DNA of 26,544 nt from JBHIET01 sp046760785 (GCA_046760785.1 JBHIET010000046.1:1-26544), one strand, 5' to 3'. Counted from the first letter of the stretch, positions 1 through 7,577 are shown. Translations and numbers: made by a program. Notes: a model not told the origin generated them from the sequence alone.

Positions 1-776
1 ATGTCCACGCCGTAGATGTTGTTCAGCAGGATGCGCTTCTTCTCGGCGGTGGTCAGCCGCCAACCCCCTCCGGCTCCCCCCTGGGAGGGGAGAGAGGGGC
101 AGGGGGCCTGGTAAACAGCGGGGCGCTTGCCCTTGGCGTACCTGGCCGGGTCGTGCGCCTCGTACCAGCGGCGGTGATAGTCGAGCAGGTATTGGTATGC
201 CCCCAGCAGGAACGAGCCGGAGCCGCAGGCGGGGTCGAGCACCCGCAGTTTGCTGATCTGCCGGGGCGTCTTGCCCTCGATAAGTTTGCCGACGGTCTGC
301 TTGACGATGTAGTCCACGATGTACGTGCGTGTAGTAGACGCCGCCCGCCTTCTTGACCTCCGGCTTCTCCTCCACTTTGGCGCGGCGGTGAGGATGCTCA
401 GGGGCAATTTGGCGCTCCAGGCGTAGCGGCGCAGTTGGTAGGCCGGGCCGACGTCGCCTCTGACCGAAACCGAGGGCTTCTTGTCCTCTAGGAAGAACTT
501 GCGCACGCCGCCAACGCGGAAGCAATAATCGGGTGCGCGGGTCGCCCCGCCGATCTTAATGGCATCTTCGTGGACCACGTCTTTGTACTGCTCGGCGTAG
601 CCCCGCGCGTTGCGCACGTCCCAACCGAGGGCTTCAAAGAAGGGGTCAATGAATTCGACGCGCACCTGTGTTTCTTTGTACTCGGCGTGCTTGTAGACGT
701 CCAGGTTGCGGGCGAACCGATCTACCAGCCGTTCGACCTTGATTTTGGCGTCGGCGTAGGTGGTGCGTGTGGACAT
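1..776 (-). pseudogene. Type IIG-like restriction endonuclease/N6-adenine methyltransferase, 5' part, internally deleted
   Basis: The minus-strand frame is open from ATG at 776 to the left edge (about 258 codons), so the 3' end lies outside the window. The first ~130 residues look like a PD-(D/E)xK nuclease region (PDY followed by FLEDKKP). Later comes the adenine-methyltransferase motif I DPACGSGSFLLG, typical of fused Type IIG/Eco57I-class enzymes that cut and methylate the same site. Between them the family normally has a long linker and helical domain, but here SILT (ending near 387) runs almost directly into the motif-I approach. About 20 residues between roughly 381 and 327 are read out of frame: the neighbouring frame gives the family-like AKVEEKPEVKKAGGVYYT. 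The normal frame is restored at TYIVDYIVK. A Pro/Gly-rich stretch at about 60-110 looks like a repeat inserted in frame. I infer a decayed or assembly-damaged gene. Confidence 0.75.
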
Positions 777-806
777 GGACTACCCCCTTATGTCTGGCTA
801 CCCACG

Positions 807-835
807 ATTATACCCCCTTCCGCCGCGTGCGCCAA
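807..835 (-). promoter_or_regulatory. Promoter for the minus-strand restriction-methylase gene
   Basis: Read on the minus strand, TTGGCG (830-835) is followed after 17 bp by a perfect TATAAT (807-812). The predicted transcript starts near 800, about 25 nt before the ATG at 776. It faces away from the trmFO promoter on the other strand, so the 777-870 gap is a divergent promoter region. Confidence 0.6.
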
Positions 836-859
836 ACGATGGAACATTCCCTGCATCTG

Positions 860-868
860 TGGTAGAAT
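860..868 (+). promoter_or_regulatory. Extended -10 promoter of trmFO
   Basis: TGG followed by TAGAAT (863-868) forms an extended -10 element. The -35 region is poor. Transcription would start near 874-876, immediately before the ATG at 878. This would make the mRNA leaderless and argues against the upstream ATG at 869. Confidence 0.5.
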
Positions 869-877
869 ATGTTCGCG

Positions 878-2230
878 ATGAAGGGCGAGAAGGCCGCTAT
901 CACCGTGATTGGCGGGGGGCTGGCCGGGAGCGAGGCCGCCTGGCAGGCCGCCGAGCGGGGCGTGGGGGTGCTCCTGTACGAGATGCGGCCGCACAGGATG
1001 ACCCCGGCCCACGTCAGCGACTACCTGGCCGAACTGGTCTGCTCCAACAGCCTGGGCTCCGACCTGCCCGACCGGGCGGCGGGGCTCCTGAAGGCCGAAC
1101 TGCGCTATCTGCACTCGCTGGTGCTGGTCTGCGCTGACGGCGCGCGCGTGCCGGCCGGCGGCGCGCTGGCGGTGGACCGGGAACTGTTCGCCGCCGAGGT
1201 CACCCGCCGCATCGAGGCCCACCCGCGCATCCGTGTGGTGCGTCAGGAGGTGACGGCGATACCCGAGGGCCCAACCGTCATCGCCACCGGCCCTCTCACC
1301 TCTGACGCGCTCGCGGAGGCCATCGCCGCGCTGACCGGCCAGGAGCACCTGTATTTCTACGACGCGCTGGCACCCATCGTGGCCGCCGATCCGATTGATA
1401 TGTCGGTGGCGTTTCGGGCCTCCCGCTACGGTAAGGGAGAGGCCGACTATATCAACTGCCCGATGACAGAGGAGGAGTACGAGCGTTTCGTGGAGGCGCT
1501 GGTGGCGGCAGAGCGCATCCCGTTGCACGACTTTGAGAAGGAGCAGGAGGACGCCCGTTTCTTTGAGGGCTGCCTGCCGGTGGAGGTGTTGGCGGCGCGG
1601 GGGCGGGGTGCGCTGGCCTTTGGGCCGCTCCGCCCGGTGGGGCTAACCGATCCTCACACAGGAAGGCGGCCCTACGCGGTGGTGCAGTTGCGGCAGGACA
1701 ACCTGGCCGGGACGCTCTACAACCTGGTCGGCTTTCAGACCAACCTGCGCTACGGCGAGCAGGAGCGGGTGTTCCATCTCATCCCGGGGCTGGAGCGGGC
1801 GGAGTTTGTGCGCTACGGGCAGATGCACCGCAACACGTTCATCAACGCGCCGCTTCTGCTGGAGCCGACGATGGGGTTCCGCAGCAAGCCGGGGCTCTTC
1901 TTCGCCGGGCAGATCACCGGCGTGGAGGGGTACGTGGGTAGCGTGGGGAGCGGGTGGGTGGCGGGGGTCAACGCGGCCCGCTTCGTGCTGGGGCGGGAGC
2001 CGCTGGTGTTGCCGCGCACGACGATGCTGGGGGCGCTGTGTCACTACGTGAGCCACGCCGACCCGGCCACGTTCCAGCCAATGAAGGCTAACTTTGGTCT
2101 GCTGCCGGAGCTTTCACCGCCGGTGCGCAACAAGCGCAGGCGGTATCGAGCTTACGCGGCGCGGGCTGTGGCGGACCTCGAATCCCAAATCCCAAATCCC
2201 AGCCCCCGAATTTCAAATCTTGAAGGTTAA
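878..2230 (+). CDS. trmFO: TrmFO, methylenetetrahydrofolate-tRNA-(uracil-54-C5)-methyltransferase
   Basis: TrmFO is a folate- and FAD-dependent cytosolic enzyme that makes ribothymidine at position 54 of the tRNA T-loop. The N-terminus carries the dinucleotide-binding motif VIGGGLAGSEAAW. CSNSLGSD (Cys near residue 56) and FFEGCLPVEV (Cys near 219) match the two functional cysteines of the family. The C-terminal FAD-contacting stretch GQITGVEGYVGSVGSG is intact. About 450 residues is the usual size. I chose ATG 878 over the in-frame ATG 869 because the likely promoter leaves no room for the earlier start and the family begins just before the GxGxxG strand. The last ~16 residues (LESQIPNPSPRISNLEG) are encoded by an AATCCCA-type intergenic repeat and are probably not functional. 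No downstream terminator was seen. Confidence 0.95.
   Translation: MKGEKAAITVIGGGLAGSEAAWQAAERGVGVLLYEMRPHRMTPAHVSDYLAELVCSNSLGSDLPDRAAGLLKAELRYLHSLVLVCADGARVPAGGALAVDRELFAAEVTRRIEAHPRIRVVRQEVTAIPEGPTVIATGPLTSDALAEAIAALTGQEHLYFYDALAPIVAADPIDMSVAFRASRYGKGEADYINCPMTEEEYERFVEALVAAERIPLHDFEKEQEDARFFEGCLPVEVLAARGRGALAFGPLRPVGLTDPHTGRRPYAVVQLRQDNLAGTLYNLVGFQTNLRYGEQERVFHLIPGLERAEFVRYGQMHRNTFINAPLLLEPTMGFRSKPGLFFAGQITGVEGYVGSVGSGWVAGVNAARFVLGREPLVLPRTTMLGALCHYVSHADPATFQPMKANFGLLPELSPPVRNKRRRYRAYAARAVADLESQIPNPSPRISNLEG
2181..2224 (+). repeat. AATCCCA-type degenerate tandem repeat at the trmFO 3' end
   Basis: Three near-tandem copies of an AATCCCA/AAATCCC word are followed by degenerate AATTTCAAATCTTG. 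The array lies inside the last codons of trmFO and supplies its C-terminal tail. Confidence 0.6.
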
Positions 2231-2301
2231 TCTTCGGGTTGTCCTTATGGCCTGTGGAGGAGAGGCACAGGTGAGATATTCTGGGAGACAGAGTCCGGCT
2301 A

Positions 2302-2560
2302 TGCGAAAATCACGCAACACGCAACGCGAAATATTCTTGTCATGTTACTACTCAGACTGCGCCAGTCGAGCGGTGTCCTGAGCCTGTCGAAGGATAGGCG
2401 CTTTAGGTCGAGTAGCGAAGCGTACCGAGACCAAGCGCCGCATCGAGACCAAGTAGATTATGCCAAGCCGCTCGCTTGGTTTCGATATGCCGCTTTCTTC
2501 GGTCACAGCTACTCAACCAGCGCTCGCTCGCTCAACACTACTTCCGGTCCGAGTAGTAAC
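2302..2560. repeat. Mosaic of short intergenic repeats upstream of the M28 peptidase
   Basis: The stretch begins with ACGCAACACGCA, a 12-mer that recurs in reverse complement near 22510-22525. It then has a CCTGAGCCTGTCGAAGG element (about 2378-2394), which resembles CCTGAGCAAGGTCGAAGG near 13902. Next comes a part where GAGACCAAG and CTTGGTTTC face each other (about 2450-2485), and a GCTCGCTCGCTC run (about 2521). No gene unrelated to the repeats is visible in 2231-2341. Confidence 0.55.
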
Positions 2561-3445
2561 CTTGTCATCTTGCTTCTCGCCTTCTTGCTCGCTGCGTGTG
2601 GTGTGCCGGAGCCATTGGTCTTCGACGGCGAAGCAGCCTACACTCACGTCACGGCGCAATGCGACCTGGGCTTTCGCCCGACCGGGTCCGAGGCTGGCTG
2701 GGCCACCGGCGACTATATCATCTCCAGTCTGGAGGAACTGGGCTGGACGGTCGAGACAGAGGAGTTTACCTACCGCGATACGCCGGTGCGTAACATCGTC
2801 GGTCGGTCTTCGACGGGCTCAGCCCAGGGGGTGGGGGAGGTGCCGGTGGTCATCCTGGGCGCCCACTACGACACCCGTCGCAGCGCCGATGAGGAGGCCC
2901 CCAGCGTCCCTGTGATGGGGGCCAACGACGGGGCCTCCGGTGTGGCGGTGCTCCTGGAACTGGCCCGCACGCTGGATCGGGATAAGCTGCAGAACGAGGT
3001 CTGGCTGGCCTTCTTCGACGCCGAGGACAACGGACGCCTCGATGGATGGGAGTGGTGCGTCGGTTCGAGTTACATGGCGGCTCACCTGCAAGTCACCCCG
3101 GAGGCGGTACTTGTCGTGGACATGATCGGCGATGCCGACCAGCAGCTATTCCTGGAGCGCAACTCCGACCCTGCGCTGCAGACGCAGTTGTGGAAGATTG
3201 CCGCCACGCTGGGCTACACCGATACGTTCCTCTCCGAGTATCGCTGGGCGATGTACGACGACCACATCCCCTTCGTTCAGCGTGGCATTCCGGCGGTGGA
3301 CATCATTGACTTCGACTACCCCTACTGGCACACCACCCAGGACACGCCCGACAAGGTTGCTGCCTCCAGCCTGGAGCGGGTGGGGCGGGTGCTGGAGGTG
3401 TGGCTGGAAGGAAATGATACGGGCAGGCAGGTGGACAAGAAGTAG
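2342..3445 (+). CDS. M28-family zinc peptidase lipoprotein (aminopeptidase or glutaminyl-cyclase-like)
   Basis: The mature part is a complete M28 metallopeptidase domain: GAHYDTR (zinc His), GANDGASGVAVLLELA (bridging Asp), FFDAEDNG (acidic pair), VVDMIGD and YWHTTQDTPDKV (last His ligand). DDHIPF is shared with glutaminyl cyclases, so either peptide hydrolysis or N-terminal glutamine cyclisation is possible. A lipobox (LLLAFLLAAC, Cys codon at 2597) predicts anchoring on the outer face of the cytoplasmic membrane. The start is a problem. The only ATG in frame is 2342, giving 85 residues before the lipid cysteine, and most of those residues come from repeat DNA. A normal lipoprotein signal would begin near 2535-2560, where no ATG, GTG or usable TTG exists. 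The native start was probably lost or displaced by the repeats. The gene converges on the histidine kinase, 29 bp away. Confidence 0.8.
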   Translation: MLLLRLRQSSGVLSLSKDRRFRSSSEAYRDQAPHRDQVDYAKPLAWFRYAAFFGHSYSTSARSLNTTSGPSSNLVILLLAFLLAACGVPEPLVFDGEAAYTHVTAQCDLGFRPTGSEAGWATGDYIISSLEELGWTVETEEFTYRDTPVRNIVGRSSTGSAQGVGEVPVVILGAHYDTRRSADEEAPSVPVMGANDGASGVAVLLELARTLDRDKLQNEVWLAFFDAEDNGRLDGWEWCVGSSYMAAHLQVTPEAVLVVDMIGDADQQLFLERNSDPALQTQLWKIAATLGYTDTFLSEYRWAMYDDHIPFVQRGIPAVDIIDFDYPYWHTTQDTPDKVAASSLERVGRVLEVWLEGNDTGRQVDKK

Positions 3446-3474
3446 CCTTCTGGCTGCCACCCGCCAGGTGGGGC

Positions 3475-4719
3475 TCATGGCTCAAGTGGCAGCTGTACCA
3501 CGAAGCGGCTTCCCGGGCAGGCCTCCTCGTCGTAGCCAGGGCTCTCGGCCCAGATGCGTCCGTCGTGAGCTAGCACTGCCCCCTGGGCGATGGTCAGTCC
3601 TAACCCGGGGCCACCGCCCTTGAAGGTCGTCGTTCCTGAGGAGTGGAGCGCTACCTCGCCAGTGCGGTAGAACTTCTCAAAAACCAGATCCAGATCCTGC
3701 GGCGCAATGCCGATGCCGGTGTCTTCCACCGCCACCTCGATGCACTGGCCCAGGTCAGGTGCCTCCACTGTCTGGCCGATCACCTTTATTCGCCCCCCAT
3801 CTGGCGTGTACTTGATGCTGTTGTTCACCAGGTGGTAGAATGCCTTATATAGCAGGTCGGGGTCGCCCCAGCAGAGAGGCAACTCCTGTAGTCCCTCCCG
3901 TTCCAGGGTCAGGTTCCGCTCCTCCAGCGCCCGCTTGAACTCGGAGGCGATGCCCTCGAAGATGACAGGGATGCTCGTCAGGCTGCGGCGGGCCTGGAGA
4001 CCGCCACTCATCACCCGTGAGACATCCAGGATGCTGTTGAAGACGCGCTCGAGCCGCTTCGTGCTGCCCACCATCCCCTCCACCAGCGTCTGCAGGTAGG
4101 AATCGTTCTGCACCGTGGGACTGTTCTGTATCATCTGGGCATATCCCAGCAGGACGGCTACGGGTGTGCGCAATTCGTGGGCCGACACCTGGATGAAATC
4201 GGACTTGGTCTTGTCCAGCCGCTCCAGTCGCCTGAGTGCGCGGGTCAATTCCTCGTTGGCCTGGCGCAGATCGGCGATGGACTGCCGGTCGCCATCCCGC
4301 AGGCGGGCAGTCATGCCCACCAGCATGCGGATGCTCAGGGAGGGGCTGCGACCCAAGACTCTCAGGAATGGTTCCCGGCCGATTTCCAGGACAGTGATAG
4401 GCTCGGTAACGCGAACGGTTGCGGTGCGGGGGCCTTCCTGGAGGATAGCCATCTCGCCGAAGAATCCTCCCGGCCCAATGACGTTCAGACGACGCTCGTG
4501 CTCGCCGTCGAGTCGTTTGAGCACCTCTACCTGTCCTTCGACGATGATGTAAAAGGTGTTCCCGGGTTCTCCCTCTTCGCAGATGACTGTGTCAGTTGGT
4601 AAGGAGCGTATGACCGCTGCTTTCGCCAATATGTCCAGGTCTTCTTCCGCCAGGCCGAAGAGAATCGGGCGCAGGAATTCTTTGATGTCTAGCTGCAAGG
4701 AGGGGGGAACACTGTCCAT
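3475..4719 (-). CDS. Sensor histidine kinase with N-terminal cyclic-nucleotide-binding domain
   Basis: Residues ~18-130 form a CNB/CAP-effector fold, with FYIIVEGQVEVLKR and a phosphate-binding cassette GEMAILQEGPRTATV. Residues ~141-175 look like a coiled-coil linker. HisKA follows with the phospho-acceptor His181 in SAHELRTPVAVL. The catalytic ATPase region has N box NNSIKYTPDGG, G1 DTGIGIAP, F box VFEKFYR and G2 GPGLGLTIAQG. No membrane segment is seen, so it is probably a cytosolic sensor of a nucleotide or similar small ligand. I chose ATG 4719 because it has a GAGG ribosome site 7 nt upstream; the frame stays open further upstream only by reading through a palindromic repeat. No response regulator is adjacent, so the partner is elsewhere. 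About 414 residues. Confidence 0.9.
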   Translation of the reverse strand: MDSVPPSLQLDIKEFLRPILFGLAEEDLDILAKAAVIRSLPTDTVICEEGEPGNTFYIIVEGQVEVLKRLDGEHERRLNVIGPGGFFGEMAILQEGPRTATVRVTEPITVLEIGREPFLRVLGRSPSLSIRMLVGMTARLRDGDRQSIADLRQANEELTRALRRLERLDKTKSDFIQVSAHELRTPVAVLLGYAQMIQNSPTVQNDSYLQTLVEGMVGSTKRLERVFNSILDVSRVMSGGLQARRSLTSIPVIFEGIASEFKRALEERNLTLEREGLQELPLCWGDPDLLYKAFYHLVNNSIKYTPDGGRIKVIGQTVEAPDLGQCIEVAVEDTGIGIAPQDLDLVFEKFYRTGEVALHSSGTTTFKGGGPGLGLTIAQGAVLAHDGRIWAESPGYDEEACPGSRFVVQLPLEP

Positions 4720-4754
4720 TGTAACCTCATAAGGCGATGGCGCAAAACCCACCC

Positions 4755-4855
4755 TGTCACCCTGAGCAAAGCGAAGGGTCTCTTCCACCACAGTCACGAT
4801 GTAAGGAGGTTCTTCGCTACACTGGCGAGATTCTTCGCTACGCTCAGAATGACAG
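4755..4855. repeat. Imperfect palindromic repeat of the TGTCATTCTGAGC/AGCGAAGAATCT type
   Basis: The left arm TGTCACCCTGAGCAAAGCGA and the right arm ending CGCTCAGAATGACA face each other across about 45 bp. A partial third copy (TTCTTCGCTAC) lies at about 4810-4820. It sits in the 5' leader of the histidine kinase gene, and if transcribed it would form a long hairpin ahead of the kinase ribosome site. Confidence 0.75.
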
Positions 4856-4894
4856 TCAGCCACAGGGCTAGTTTTGCGGTAGTGCCTCATAAGA

Positions 4895-4923
4895 TATATA
4901 ACACAGTTCCAGGATTTACGCAA
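4895..4923 (-). promoter_or_regulatory. Promoter for the histidine kinase gene
   Basis: On the minus strand, TTGCGT (4918-4923) is followed after 17 bp by TATATA (4895-4900). The transcript would start near 4888 and carry a leader of ~170 nt that includes the palindromic repeat. Confidence 0.5.
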
Positions 4924-4960
4924 CATGGCCGCTGTGACTGTCAAAGGCATCATCGGAGCG

Positions 4961-4989
4961 TTGCAGGGCTTGTCCCCTGGTGGTATAAT
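4961..4989 (+). promoter_or_regulatory. Promoter for the lipoprotein/dehydrogenase operon
   Basis: TTGCAG (4961-4966), a 17-bp spacer and a perfect TATAAT (4984-4989) preceded by TGG. Transcription should start near 4996, giving a ~140-nt leader before the ATG at 5138. Confidence 0.7.
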
Positions 4990-4995
4990 TCACAG

Positions 4996-5137
4996 GCTGG
5001 AGTTTGGCAAAAACCCGTTTCTTCTCATATTGGCAGGGCTGGTGCCCCACAAAGGCCGCTTTTTTCGAGGAAGGTCCCCACTCGCGGGCCCCAAAACGGG
5101 TAAGAGATTGGAGAAGCGAGGCCTTTTGCAACGGACG
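4996..5137 (+). promoter_or_regulatory. Long 5' leader with complementary segments, possible structured RNA
   Basis: Between the promoter and the lipoprotein ATG lie several mutually complementary blocks. In order they are GCAAAA, CCCGTTT, CTTCTC, then later AAACGGG, GAGAAG and TTTTGC. GCAAAA/TTTTGC would close the leader, while the CCCGTTT and CTTCTC pairings would cross each other as a pseudoknot. No known riboswitch core was recognised. The frame is also open here and could simply be fortuitous upstream reading frame. Confidence 0.35.
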
Positions 5138-6229
5138 ATGCGTCGTAATGCACATTTTCTCGTTGTCACTGTCTTGTTGGTGCTGCCGGTCGCCTGTGCA
5201 CCGACGCCTGCTCCGACCACTGTCGTGCCGACGGCACTGCCCTCTCCCACACCTTCGCCCACCCACACACTTACACCTACTCGCATCCCTACACTCACAC
5301 CCGCTCCCACCCTCGACCCGGCTGCCGTCGCCGCTACCGTCGCCACGGGGGAGGAGCGGCTGGAGGCCGCGGGCATCGAGCCGCTCTGCCTGCGCTGGGA
5401 GGACACCGACAACGACGGGGAGCCGGAGTGGGTCGGGCTATACGTGCAGCCCGGTGAACCACCCCAAGTGATGGCCTTTATCCTCGATGGTGATACCTGG
5501 CATGACCTGCGAGCACTTGAGGGGGAGAAGCACGGGCTGGGTGAGTATCCTACCTGCGAACTGGAGGTGCGCGACGTCAACGCCGATGGGCGGGTCGAAA
5601 TCCTCGTCTGGGGCCACGCGGAGGCGAGCACCGGTCTGCTCCACATCTTCGTCTGGGACGGGGCGGCGTATGTGTTGCTGGCCCTCTTCGAGGGGGATGC
5701 CGGCGTGTGGTTGGAGAGCACTGATGGCGATCTGGCCGACGAGGTCTTCGTGGGCTACGACGCCGGGGATGGCCTGGTGTGGGAGGCGGTCTATACCTGG
5801 GACGGAGCTAACTACGGTTGGACCTGGGAGCGGTACTCCTGGTTCTACCTGGACCGTCCCCACGCCTACCTCACCGACACGCCGGAACACGCTGTCATCT
5901 CATTCTACCTGGCGATAGACGACCGTGACGTGCCCGGTGCCTATGGGCTTCTGGGGCCTTCTGCCCAGGCCGCCCAACCCTATGAGGCGTGGGCGGTCGG
6001 CTTTGTCACCACCGTCGCGGTGGAGGTCGGCGCGGTGCACGAACTCAGCCGCAGTGGAGATACCGCCACTGTGGCTGCCCAGGTGCGCGCCTGCGACAAT
6101 GTGGATGGGCGTGTCATCGCCACGCTGTGGGATGTCGAGTGGACGGTCGTGCGGACGGACGCCGGCTGGCGACTGGGGAGCGCTGCTACCGCGCAACTCG
6201 ACCGCTGGGAGTTGGGTTATTATAAGTAG
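5138..6229 (+). CDS. Secreted lipoprotein with Thr/Pro-rich linker and VCBS/EF-hand-like repeats
   Basis: ATG 5138 gives a short lipoprotein signal (MRRNAHFLVVTVLLVLPVAC, lipid Cys at residue 20). It is followed by a ~35-residue Thr/Pro/Ser linker that would hold the globular part off the membrane. The first globular region has acidic motifs DTDNDGEPEW and DVNADGRVEI, like calcium-binding FG-GAP/EF-hand loops in beta-propeller-type repeats. The C-terminal ~100 residues (EHAVISFYLAIDDRDVPGAYGLL onwards) resemble an NTF2-like fold; this is inferred from pattern only. The frame is open upstream to 4925, but those residues lack a signal sequence at the N-terminus and lie partly upstream of the promoter. 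About 363 residues. The next gene begins 22 nt later with a good ribosome site, so the two are probably one operon. The exact function is unknown. Confidence 0.75.
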   Translation: MRRNAHFLVVTVLLVLPVACAPTPAPTTVVPTALPSPTPSPTHTLTPTRIPTLTPAPTLDPAAVAATVATGEERLEAAGIEPLCLRWEDTDNDGEPEWVGLYVQPGEPPQVMAFILDGDTWHDLRALEGEKHGLGEYPTCELEVRDVNADGRVEILVWGHAEASTGLLHIFVWDGAAYVLLALFEGDAGVWLESTDGDLADEVFVGYDAGDGLVWEAVYTWDGANYGWTWERYSWFYLDRPHAYLTDTPEHAVISFYLAIDDRDVPGAYGLLGPSAQAAQPYEAWAVGFVTTVAVEVGAVHELSRSGDTATVAAQVRACDNVDGRVIATLWDVEWTVVRTDAGWRLGSAATAQLDRWELGYYK

Positions 6230-6251
6230 AAGTCCTCTGGAGGATTGAGCC

Positions 6252-7511
6252 TTGCGAGCCTTACAGTTTGACTACAGGATTCCTCTCTACGTCCTGGGCA
6301 GGATACCGACCACGATAGGGAAGCTGAGTGCGTGGAGTTGTGCAAAGGCGCTGGGGCGATTCTTCCCCGCCGTCTTCTGGAGCGGCGGCCTGCGCTGCCT
6401 GCGTTATCGGGAGCTGCCAGAGCCGCCGCTGCCCGGCCCCGACTGGGTGCGGGTGCGGGTGCGCTACGGCGGCATCTGCGGCAGCGACCTGGGCTACGTC
6501 ACTCTCCACAACAGCCTCTCCCTCTCTGCCTACGCTTCCCTTCCCTGCACGATGGGCCACGAGGGCGTGGGCACGATTGCCGAGCTGGGCCTGGCGGTGG
6601 AGGGGTTCGCCGTGGGGGAACGGGTGGTGGTGGAGCCGAGCTTGGGCTGCGTGGTGCGCGGTTTCGATGACCTGTGCCCGGCCTGTGCCCGGGGCGATCA
6701 CGGGGTCTGCGAGCGGCGCACGGAGGGAGCCATCGCCGCCGGCACTTACACCGGTGCCTGCGCCAGCACGGGTGGCACTTGGAGCCCTTTCTTCGTGGCC
6801 CACCAGAGCCAACTGCTGCGTGTTCCCGAGGAGGTGAGCGACGAGAACGCCGTGATGAGCGAACCCTTCGCCGTGGCGTTACGTGCCGTGCTGCGCAACC
6901 CGCCGCCGGAGGGGGGCACAGCGCTGGTGCTGGGCGCGGGAGTCGTGGGCCTCTGCGTCATTGCTGCACTGCGGGCGCTGGGCTATCCCAACCGTGTCCT
7001 CGTCGCCGCCAAGCACCCCTTCCAGGCCGAGTGGGCCTCCCACTACGGGGCCGACGAGGTGATTCGGCCGGGAGACGACAGGGCGCTGGCGGAGGCCCTG
7101 TCCGCCCGGCTTCATCGCCCTATCGTGGGCAAGCCCGTGGTCTCCGGCGGGGCAGAGGTGGTCTACGAGTGCGTCGGCAGTGACGCCAGCCTGGATACCG
7201 CCATCCGTTTCACCCGCGGGGGGGGCACGGCCGTTGTCCTGGGGCTGGCGGCGATTCCGAAAGGAATTGATTGGGCCCACATCTGGCTGAAGGAGATCGC
7301 CGTTCATAGCAGCTACGTCTGCGGCTTCGAGACCTGGCAGGGGCGGCGGGTGCGTACCATGCAACTGGCCCTTGACCTGATGGCGGGGGGAAAGGTGGAC
7401 CTGGCCCCGCTGGTGACCCACCGCTTCCCGCTGGCGGAGTACCGGAAGGCTCTGGCGATGGCGACCCGCAAGTCCCGTCACCGCTTGGTCAAGGCGGTTT
7501 TCGTCTTCTAA
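6252..7511 (+). CDS. Zinc-dependent medium-chain dehydrogenase/reductase
   Basis: An alcohol/sorbitol-dehydrogenase-type enzyme that oxidises an alcohol with NAD(P). The catalytic zinc site is seen as GGICGSD (Cys76), GHEG (His103/Glu104) and MSEPF (Glu204). Cys133, 142, 145 and 153 fit the structural-zinc lobe, although the first spacing is longer than the classic one. The Rossmann motif VLGAGVVGLC (~226-235) binds the cofactor. The start is TTG 6252, 8 nt after GGAGG (6239-6243). Compared with typical ~350-residue members it has about 45 extra N-terminal residues (IPLYVLGRIPTTIGKLSAW), a feature of a subfamily whose substrate I cannot name. It follows the lipoprotein gene in the same direction, and no terminator is visible after the stop. 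Confidence 0.88.
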   Translation: MRALQFDYRIPLYVLGRIPTTIGKLSAWSCAKALGRFFPAVFWSGGLRCLRYRELPEPPLPGPDWVRVRVRYGGICGSDLGYVTLHNSLSLSAYASLPCTMGHEGVGTIAELGLAVEGFAVGERVVVEPSLGCVVRGFDDLCPACARGDHGVCERRTEGAIAAGTYTGACASTGGTWSPFFVAHQSQLLRVPEEVSDENAVMSEPFAVALRAVLRNPPPEGGTALVLGAGVVGLCVIAALRALGYPNRVLVAAKHPFQAEWASHYGADEVIRPGDDRALAEALSARLHRPIVGKPVVSGGAEVVYECVGSDASLDTAIRFTRGGGTAVVLGLAAIPKGIDWAHIWLKEIAVHSSYVCGFETWQGRRVRTMQLALDLMAGGKVDLAPLVTHRFPLAEYRKALAMATRKSRHRLVKAVFVF

Positions 7512-7543
7512 CGCGGGGGAACTGTGCGCTTTCTCTAATCTTG

Positions 7544-7552
7544 TGGTATACT
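7544..7552 (+). promoter_or_regulatory. Extended -10 promoter before the TPR-like gene
   Basis: TGG followed by TATACT (7547-7552). The -35 is weak. The start would fall near 7559, just ahead of the strong AGGAGG ribosome site (about 7568-7573) that serves the GTG at 7578. Confidence 0.5.
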
Positions 7553-7577
7553 GATTGGAAAGGGAGAAGGAGGAACT

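Noticed and set aside
788..1528. Long minus-strand open frame opposite trmFO
   Set aside because: It is a shadow of the GC-rich trmFO coding frame, with low-complexity His/Arg/Gly-rich content and no family resemblance.
5070..5110. GAGGAAGGTCC resembling an RNase P RNA core
   Set aside because: The similarity is short and the leader is far too small for RNase P RNA; no other conserved region was found.
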